From the NCBI GenBank assembly GCA_041738875.1, contig JBGSOW010000022.1, positions 1 through 19,612 on the forward strand: a DNA stretch of 19,612 bases, given 5' to 3'. Below, in pieces: positions 15,203 through 19,612 of the stretch. Position 1 is the stretch's first letter; each line of letters starts with the position of its first letter. The notes below the pieces were generated by a model, which worked only from the letters and a program-made list of their open reading frames with translations, did not search any database and was not told the origin of the DNA. The stretch comes from JBGSOW01 sp041738875. GTDB taxonomy: Bacteria; Patescibacteriota; Dojkabacteria; CALFHW01. The position numbers and the translations under genes were made by a program.

Positions 15203-15603
15203 GAGCTAACAAAATTGAGTGAGGTCGAATTTAGACAATATCTATTGCCTGTTGGCCTAGGGCCATCACTAAAAAGATGTCCTAGGTGGCTTGCGCAGTT
15301 GCCACATCTAACCTCAATTCTATTCATACCGTGGGAATTATCATCTTTCAATTCAATTCTGTCGTCTGAAATCGCTGCGAAAAAACTTGGCCAGCCAGAT
15401 TTAGAATCAAATTTAGTTTCGGAAGAAAATAATTCATTGCCACATGCAGCACAAGTATATAAACCTGCCTCCTTTAAACCCACATACTCTCCAGTAAAAG
15501 GCAAATCAGTACCAGCTTCTCTCAAAACTCTGTATTGTTCGCTAGTAAGCTTTTCTCTCCAGTAACTTTCAGGTAGTTCTTTCAGATCCTTTTTTGTTTG
15601 CAT
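15199..15603 (-). CDS. msrB: Peptide methionine-R-sulfoxide reductase
   Basis: Reduces the R form of methionine sulfoxide in oxidised proteins. The 134-residue protein contains the full MsrB domain. It has the structural zinc Cys pairs C51AAC54 and C100GNC103. KSGWPSFF and SHGMNRIEVRCGNCASHLGH precede the catalytic site RYCLNSTSLNF, with nucleophile Cys123. There is no signal peptide, so it acts in the cytoplasm. The frame is open to a TTG at 15618; the ATG at 15603 is chosen because it lies 5 bases after an extended -10 element and the added residues have no conserved features. It leads the msrB-ltrA pair. Confidence 0.95.
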   Translation of the reverse strand: MQTKKDLKELPESYWREKLTSEQYRVLREAGTDLPFTGEYVGLKEAGLYTCAACGNELFSSETKFDSKSGWPSFFAAISDDRIELKDDNSHGMNRIEVRCGNCASHLGHLFSDGPRPTGNRYCLNSTSLNFVSS

Positions 15604-15608
15604 GATAC

Positions 15609-15617
15609 ATTCTAACA
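15609..15617 (-). promoter_or_regulatory. Extended -10 element for msrB-ltrA
   Basis: Minus-strand TGTTAGAAT, 5 bases (GTATC) before the msrB ATG. A second TATAAT lies at 15629-15634 and could give a leader of about 20 bases instead. The nine-base identity with the ATE-like gene's element favours the proximal site. Confidence 0.58.
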
Positions 15618-15674
15618 ATTAATGCTATATTATAGTATCTGCCCTCGATTTAACTTTTTACACAACTTTATGTT

Positions 15675-16145
15675 ATGTCATCTAAGCATGTAGTTAGAAT
15701 AGAGAACGCACTAAAAAGCGTAACAATCATACTTATTTCAGCAGTAATTCTAGGAGTTCTAGCTGCAGTTCTAATGAATGTGTTAAATGAAAACAAAGTT
15801 ACTTCAGAGATAAAACAAGTTGAGAAGCAAACCCAGAAAGTAATAGTCAAAGTGGCCAGCGCACAATCTAGTAGCGAACAAGAATATGAATTAGATTTAG
15901 AAACAGATAATGAAGTTTTAGAAAGCGCTTTGGATAGATTATCAAAGGGAACGACAGGTTTTACATTAACTACAGCTGATTTCCCAGGTATAGGTAAATA
16001 TATTGTTACCATAAATGGTGTGACAACAAATCCAAGCACACAATTTTGGGAAATCAGCCATAATGGAAACCCTGCGCAAGTTGGCATTAGTGAACTCACA
16101 CTTAGTGACGGAGACGTTATTGATTTGAAATTAGTCACTTTCTAA
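15675..16145 (+). CDS. Membrane-anchored DUF4430 protein (transcobalamin C-terminal-domain-like)
   Basis: A 156-residue protein. Residues 15-37 form one N-terminal membrane segment after a short basic cytoplasmic stretch; no lipobox Cys is present, so it is an uncleaved anchor or signal. A Gln/Ser/Glu-rich linker (about 40-75) leads to a DUF4430 domain (about 65-156): VLESALDRLSKGTTGFTLTT, YIVTINGVTTNPS, FWEISHNGNPAQVGISELTL and SDGDVIDLKLV. The W-x-x-x-x-N-G and L-x-D-G-D pattern is characteristic. DUF4430 is related to the C-terminal domain of eukaryotic transcobalamin and intrinsic factor, and bacterial members are often lipoproteins near vitamin transporters. The domain would face outside the cell. 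It leads a three-gene operon; the gap from divergent msrB is too short for a cobalamin riboswitch. Cobalamin binding is an inference. Confidence 0.8.
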   Translation: MSSKHVVRIENALKSVTIILISAVILGVLAAVLMNVLNENKVTSEIKQVEKQTQKVIVKVASAQSSSEQEYELDLETDNEVLESALDRLSKGTTGFTLTTADFPGIGKYIVTINGVTTNPSTQFWEISHNGNPAQVGISELTLSDGDVIDLKLVTF

Positions 16146-16158
16146 AAGTAAAAAAGCT

Positions 16159-16737
16159 ATGAAAAAATTAATAACCTCCAAAGTAAATTTAAAAACAATA
16201 ATTCTAGTAAGCATCCTATTTTTTGTAGGACTTGCAACACGCACATTTCTGCACATCGGACCAAATGTAGAATTCGTTACTGCAATTTCAGTAATTGGAT
16301 TTGTATTGATTGGGACAAAAGCATATCTAATGTTTCTACCTTTAGCGATAATAATCCTTTCGGATCTAATTATCGGAAACACAATTATTTATATTTTTAC
16401 TTGGAGCGGGTTTATTTTCACAGGTCTTATTTCATTTGTGCTAATCAAACTCGTAGCCAAAGCCCGAAGTAAACTGAGCTACTTTTCTACGATTGCACCA
16501 GGTGTAATTTCAGTTGTCGTATTTTACTTGTGGACGAACTTCGGGGTAGTTGTGACAACTATGATGTATTCAAAAGATATTTTTGGCCTACTAAATAGTT
16601 ATATCAACGCACTGCCATTCTTACGCAATCAATTCCTAACAACATTTGTAGCGCTAAGTATCTTTTGGTTTGCCTACTCATACCTTCCGAAATTGAACTT
16701 AGCAAATAGAGAACACAATGTTAGCCCTAGCAATTGA
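16159..16737 (+). CDS. DUF6580/ECF S-component-like membrane transport protein
   Basis: A 192-residue protein with about five or six membrane segments. The family pattern I recognise is RTFLHIGPNVEFVTAISVIG after the first segment, then PLAIIILSDLIIGN, TWSGFIFTGL, FYLWTNFGVVV and GLLNSYINALPFLRNQFLTT. This matches the DUF6580 family of putative transport proteins, which share size and topology with the substrate-binding S components of energy-coupling-factor vitamin transporters. S components need the EcfA/EcfT energising module, which is not in the window. The gene starts 13 bases after the DUF4430 gene and overlaps the next gene by 20 bases. The ligand is unknown; context makes cobalamin or a precursor the leading guess. 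No Shine-Dalgarno is present. Confidence 0.72.
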   Translation: MKKLITSKVNLKTIILVSILFFVGLATRTFLHIGPNVEFVTAISVIGFVLIGTKAYLMFLPLAIIILSDLIIGNTIIYIFTWSGFIFTGLISFVLIKLVAKARSKLSYFSTIAPGVISVVVFYLWTNFGVVVTTMMYSKDIFGLLNSYINALPFLRNQFLTTFVALSIFWFAYSYLPKLNLANREHNVSPSN

Positions 16738-17260
16738 AATTTCCTGGCTTTTCGCATTCACAGGGTCATTTGGCTTTATAATATTGCCGTATTTTCACAA
16801 AAAGTATAGAAAAGAAGGGATTAAATTCATAAGTGAATTGCCAACTTCTGGAAATATATACCATCTACTTTACGTTGTAGGTAGCTTGATTTCGGCAGGT
16901 TCACTAGTTTTGATGTCTTTAAATATTACAAGAATACTTGGCAACTTCACAATTGGTTCACTGTTTTTAGTAATTGCTGGAATAGCTGCTGCTACACTTA
17001 TTTTTTTTCGCTTCGATAAACACTATAAAAAACATTACGCAATTGCATTTATATATTTTGTTTCAACAACTCTAGCTGCAGGATTTATAGGAATACAATT
17101 CATTGGAATTAATTCAATATTTGCGCTATGTTCAATTATATTTTTCCTAGTAAGTACAGGGATAATGATTTATTTTTCAAGACATAAGCGTAATGTAGAG
17201 ATTGAGATCGGACATATACTTACATCGTATTTTTGGTTGTTTAGTTTCTCTCTACTTTAA
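16718..17260 (+). CDS. Multi-pass membrane protein of unknown function
   Basis: A 180-residue protein with about six hydrophobic segments and short, basic loops (FHKKYRKEG, RFDKHYKKHY, SRHKRN). I recognise no family with confidence. The segment arrangement is loosely like small DUF998-type proteins. It has no substrate-binding or catalytic motif that I can name. Its start lies within the last codons of the DUF6580 gene, so it is probably co-translated, and may be a partner subunit. It could be a lineage-specific transmembrane coupling protein, but an unrelated passenger in the operon is equally possible from sequence alone. Confidence 0.72.
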   Translation: MLALAIEISWLFAFTGSFGFIILPYFHKKYRKEGIKFISELPTSGNIYHLLYVVGSLISAGSLVLMSLNITRILGNFTIGSLFLVIAGIAAATLIFFRFDKHYKKHYAIAFIYFVSTTLAAGFIGIQFIGINSIFALCSIIFFLVSTGIMIYFSRHKRNVEIEIGHILTSYFWLFSFSLL

Positions 17261-17269
17261 ACTACTTTA

Positions 17270-17288
17270 AAGCCTTTCTTTAAGGCTT
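17270..17288. terminator. Small hairpin between convergent genes, possible bidirectional terminator
   Basis: AAGCCTT (17270-17276) and AAGGCTT (17282-17288) form a 7-bp stem with a 5-base loop between the ends of the plus-strand membrane-protein operon and the minus-strand deaminase gene. It overlaps the deaminase stop codon. The stem has only three GC pairs and no clear T-run on either side, so termination is weakly supported. Confidence 0.35.
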
Positions 17289-17825
17289 CCACATTTCCCC
17301 GCGGAAGAGATTATTAACGCCGCCGATCTTACCTTTGAAAATTTTTACAGTAACCCCAGCTTCTAAAAGGATGTCGAAAGTATGTGAAACTTCTAAATTC
17401 CAATCTGCCGGGGTTTTCAATGTCTTTTCATAGTGAATAACTATTGTACTTATCCCACTTGATATAATTGCATTTGCGCAAGGACTGCAAGGAATCCAAG
17501 GTGTATATATTGTTAAGCCTTCAAGTTTTTTACCACTTTTTGCAGCACTATATACCGCCTGTCTTTCAGCGTGATCTAGAAGCGTGTATTTCAGTGGCTT
17601 AATTAGCCTTTCTTTAGTCTTTTTTACACCATGAGAAAATACATTTGCACCTTTTGCGACAATAACATCACCATCCAATATAACTGCCCCAGTCCATGTT
17701 GAATCATCATCGCTGTGCTTTTCAGTATAACTGTAAGCTGCTTTGAGGTATTTATGTGCGTTTGGGTCTGTTTCCTTATCTACAATTTCAATTCTACCTG
17801 TATATTTATTTATAAGTTCTTCCAT
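17280..17825 (-). CDS. dCMP deaminase-like zinc-dependent deaminase
   Basis: A 181-residue cytidine/deoxycytidylate deaminase-fold enzyme. Zinc ligands are His85 in DHAERQAVY, with Glu87 as the proton shuttle, and Cys113 and Cys116 in TPWIPCSPCANAII. This HAE...PCxxC arrangement fits the dCMP-deaminase branch, which makes dUMP for thymidylate synthesis; other members of the fold (riboflavin or tRNA deaminases, ComE-type) are not excluded. The N-terminal ~25 residues and the C-terminal tail are not family-typical. The ATG at 17825 lies 5 bases after an extended -10 element overlapping the end of the flavoprotein gene, with only 3 bases between the two genes. Function would complement the ribonucleotide reductase in deoxynucleotide supply. 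Confidence 0.85.
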   Translation of the reverse strand: MEELINKYTGRIEIVDKETDPNAHKYLKAAYSYTEKHSDDDSTWTGAVILDGDVIVAKGANVFSHGVKKTKERLIKPLKYTLLDHAERQAVYSAAKSGKKLEGLTIYTPWIPCSPCANAIISSGISTIVIHYEKTLKTPADWNLEVSHTFDILLEAGVTVKIFKGKIGGVNNLFRGEMWKP

Positions 17826-17828
17826 TCG

Positions 17829-19091
17829 CTATTGTACCAATACTTTTTTAGATATTGCAATAGCTGCAGCTCTGCCAGTTGACCAGGCGGCTTGCAAATT
17901 AAATCCACCTGTAAGTCCATCAATATTTAGAATTTCACCCGCAAAATACAAATTTGGAACTATTCTTGATTCCATTGTTTTACGGTTAACTTCTTTTAAT
18001 TCAACCCCTCCCGCAGTTACAAATTCATCGCCAGCTCTTCTGGAGGTGAGTAGTAATTCAATACCTTGACCTAAATACTTCGCAATTAATCTGCGCTCGT
18101 CTTTGGAAATAATGGACACCTTTTTCTCAACATCAATATTTGCTAGTTCCAATAGTTTTTGTACAAAGCTTTTTGGAAAAAAGTGAGTTAATGAGTTACC
18201 AATTTGTTTTGTGCCAAGTGTGGAAAAATGTGAAGTTAGAATTTTATCCCAGTCTTCAACACCTACGCTTGCTCGCGGTTTAAAATATACAGATTTCGGT
18301 CGGCTCTTTTCAACCACATCAAAAGCAAGTTCTGCAGCAAGAGCAAAAACAGCTGGACCTGAGATACCAAAGTGCGTAAACAACATCGCGCCTGAAACGC
18401 TTTTTTTATCGGCAAATGAGAATTCACAATTTGGGAAACTAATTCCACTTAATTCTTTGCAGAAATTTGACCTCAAAGGTTCCGCAACCTCAAAACTATT
18501 CAAAGATGGGCCTAGTTTAGTTACAGAGTGACCGAGGTTTTTTGCAAAGTTGTAACCATCACCGGAAGAACCGGTATGAGAATATGCATTCCCACCAGTA
18601 GTAATTACTAGAATGTCAAAATTATACACTCCGGAGAGAGCAGTAATCTCAAAACCACCAGAAACATTTTTTATATCAGTTACATTATCCCTGTAGTTAA
18701 TTCTAATTGAGCTGTTCGCAAATTGGCGTTCGAACAAATCAATCACATCTTGGCCATTGTCACTCACTGGAAAAACACGGTTATCCTTTTCAACTTTGGT
18801 AGGAAGTCCATGTAGTAGCAACCAATCCCTCATTTTTTCTGGAGGAAAAGCGAGTAGAGAAGGTCTCAAAAAATCACCTCCGCGAATATATTTACTCAGT
18901 AAAATCTTCTCATCACTGATTCCAGTAGTTACGTTGCATCTGCCGCCACCACTAATCGCCACCTTGACACCAAGTTTCGGGTTCTTCTCAAATAAAGTGA
19001 TCATTATTTTCTCCCCATGTAAATTCTCTAAAATACTTGCAGCACAAATTAATCCCGCAGCACCACCCCCAACAATAGCTATTTTAGTCAT
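17829..19091 (-). CDS. HI0933/BaiN-type FAD-dependent oxidoreductase
   Basis: A 420-residue flavoprotein. The N-terminal Rossmann motif is IAIVGGGAAGLICAA (residues 4-18), binding the ADP of FAD. The family signature LGVKVAISGGGRCNVTT follows at about 40-56. VITTGGNAYSHTGSSGDGYN and ALAAELAF sit in the middle. The C-terminal FAD contact region includes TAGGVELKEVN and LYFAGEILNIDGLTGGFNLQ, continuing AAWSTGRAAA. Members are called HI0933-like or NAD(P)/FAD-dependent oxidoreductases. A few act on bile acids (BaiN), but the substrate of most, including this one, is unknown. The gene starts 6 bases after an extended -10 element and sits immediately upstream of the deaminase gene. Confidence 0.9.
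   Translation of the reverse strand: MTKIAIVGGGAAGLICAASILENLHGEKIMITLFEKNPKLGVKVAISGGGRCNVTTGISDEKILLSKYIRGGDFLRPSLLAFPPEKMRDWLLLHGLPTKVEKDNRVFPVSDNGQDVIDLFERQFANSSIRINYRDNVTDIKNVSGGFEITALSGVYNFDILVITTGGNAYSHTGSSGDGYNFAKNLGHSVTKLGPSLNSFEVAEPLRSNFCKELSGISFPNCEFSFADKKSVSGAMLFTHFGISGPAVFALAAELAFDVVEKSRPKSVYFKPRASVGVEDWDKILTSHFSTLGTKQIGNSLTHFFPKSFVQKLLELANIDVEKKVSIISKDERRLIAKYLGQGIELLLTSRRAGDEFVTAGGVELKEVNRKTMESRIVPNLYFAGEILNIDGLTGGFNLQAAWSTGRAAAIAISKKVLVQ
17831..17839 (-). promoter_or_regulatory. Extended -10 element for the deaminase gene
   Basis: Minus-strand TGGTACAAT, 5 bases (AGCGA) before the ATG at 17825. It lies in the last codons of the flavoprotein gene and shares one base with its stop codon. 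The deaminase could thus be transcribed independently of the upstream gene. Confidence 0.55.
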
Positions 19092-19097
19092 AGCTAC

Positions 19098-19106
19098 ATT
19101 CTAGCA
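19098..19106 (-). promoter_or_regulatory. Extended -10 element for the flavoprotein gene
   Basis: Minus-strand TGCTAGAAT, 6 bases (GTAGCT) before the ATG at 19091. This is exactly the spacing that would place +1 on the A of the start codon. It shares the TAGAAT hexamer with the msrB and ATE-like genes. Confidence 0.62.
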
Positions 19107-19131
19107 ACATATTTGCTAACTTACATTCTCA

Positions 19132-19140
19132 TGGTAAATT
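19132..19140 (+). promoter_or_regulatory. Extended -10 element for the cation antiporter gene
   Basis: TGGTAAATT, 7 bases (AGATGGT) before the ATG at 19148. It stands back-to-back with the flavoprotein promoter in a 56-base divergent gap. Confidence 0.5.
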
Positions 19141-19147
19141 AGATGGT

Positions 19148-19612
19148 ATGGAAACATTTACAGCATTAATTGTACTTCTAATATCTTTCTACTTCCTTGC
19201 CAGGATTGTAGATGATATTTTTATCAAAAGTCTAGACAATATTTCTGATTCACTAAAATTACCTCAAAGTGTTTCAGGAGCTACATTTATGGCAATGGGC
19301 ACAAGTGCCCCTGAACTAAGCACTACACTTTTCGCCTTATTTCTAGTAGGCGCAAATCCGGCCACAGGTTTAGGAACTGTTGTTGGTTCTGCGATATTTC
19401 AGATTTTGGTTGTAATCGGATTTGCAGCGTTAGTTAAAACTTCTTATCTAAACTGGAAACCGGTGGTCCGAGACGGAATCGCATACACCATATCCATACT
19501 TATACTTATCTTTGTAATAGCAGACGGGGTTATAACTTTTTATGAATCACTTGCTATGGTTTGTGCTTATTTATTATACATAATAGCTCTTCTAGTATGG
19601 ATTAAATTTATC
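19148..19612 (+). CDS. Calcium/cation antiporter (CaCA family), N-terminal part (runs off the window)
   Basis: 155 codons of a gene that continues past the window end. After one hydrophobic segment (TALIVLLISFYFLARIVDDI) comes LKLPQSVSGATFMAMGTSAP and ELSTTLFALFLVGANP, then GLGTVVGSAIFQILVVIGFA. Together these form the alpha-1 repeat of Na+/Ca2+ and K+-dependent Na+/Ca2+ exchangers and of the bacterial YrbG family. The GTSAPEL and GSAIFQ motifs contain the ion-binding acidic and polar residues. Two more hydrophobic segments are visible before the cut. It would export Ca2+ (or exchange another cation) against Na+ or H+ at the cytoplasmic membrane. The ATG at 19148 is chosen for its position after the -10 element and because it precedes the first membrane segment. 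Confidence 0.88.
   Translation, partial: METFTALIVLLISFYFLARIVDDIFIKSLDNISDSLKLPQSVSGATFMAMGTSAPELSTTLFALFLVGANPATGLGTVVGSAIFQILVVIGFAALVKTSYLNWKPVVRDGIAYTISILILIFVIADGVITFYESLAMVCAYLLYIIALLVWIKFI

Noticed and set aside
15604..15618. A TTG start for msrB at 15618
   Set aside because: The five extra residues overlap the extended -10 element and show no conserved feature; the ATG at 15603 is preferred. The TTG at 8645 before lysS was rejected likewise.
15619..15674. A cobalamin riboswitch before the DUF4430 operon
   Set aside because: The gap is only 56 bases and has no B12-box-like sequence; a full cobalamin riboswitch needs well over 100 bases. None was seen before nrdR either.
15668..16138. 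A 156-residue minus-strand frame antisense to the DUF4430 gene
   Set aside because: It mirrors the plus-strand gene, is Ser/Thr/Phe/Val-rich in the way reverse frames are, has no recognisable domain, and the plus strand has a clear DUF4430 domain.

Overview
The window is AT-rich DNA, densely packed with genes on both strands, and reads well with the standard bacterial code (TGA acts as a stop, for example at the end of msrB). Several traits suggest a small-genome bacterium of the Candidate Phyla Radiation (Patescibacteria): a large B12-dependent ribonucleotide reductase, a lysyl-tRNA synthetase fused to an HD domain, several lineage-type orphan proteins, a wall-anchored surface protein, and no recognisable Shine-Dalgarno sequences. 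This assignment is an inference; I cannot name the phylum. No rRNA, tRNA, CRISPR array, transposon or prophage gene was seen, and no gene-free stretch exceeds about 150 bases.

Layout. Bases 1-250 hold the start of a nucleotidyltransferase (minus strand). Bases 398-4701 are an nrdR-nrdJ operon (minus) preceded by two NrdR-box-like operators, behind an RNase D-like exonuclease (4841-5560, minus). A plus-strand cluster follows: a Mur-ligase-like protein, a small basic orphan protein and a family 2 glycosyltransferase (5644-8503), then lysS-HD (8651-10858). Next come an SSB and an arginyltransferase-like acyltransferase (minus, 10869-11970), and divergently a 684-residue secreted, membrane-anchored surface protein (12026-14080). 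Its 3' end overlaps the 3' end of an ltrA-like gene, which is translationally coupled to msrB (14030-15603, minus). Divergent from msrB is a three-gene plus-strand operon (15675-17260): a membrane-anchored DUF4430 protein, a DUF6580/ECF S-component-like membrane protein and an unidentified multi-pass membrane protein. The right end carries a dCMP-deaminase-like enzyme and an HI0933-type flavoprotein (minus), and the beginning of a calcium/cation antiporter (plus, runs off the window).

How the genes may work together. NrdJ needs adenosylcobalamin, which organisms of this type are not expected to make. DUF4430 is related to the C-terminal domain of the transcobalamin/intrinsic-factor cobalamin carriers, and DUF6580 resembles ECF vitamin-uptake S components. 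The 15675-17260 operon is therefore a candidate cobalamin-scavenging module serving the reductase about 11 kb away. The dCMP deaminase also belongs to deoxynucleotide supply. MsrB-LtrA looks like a small stress unit, and the Mur-ligase/glycosyltransferase cluster an envelope unit.

The strongest sequence-level pattern is regulatory. Many genes that begin transcription units have a -10 element (often the extended form TGnTAnnnT) only 5-9 bases before the start codon, which predicts leaderless mRNAs. Two of these elements overlap the stop codon of the preceding gene.
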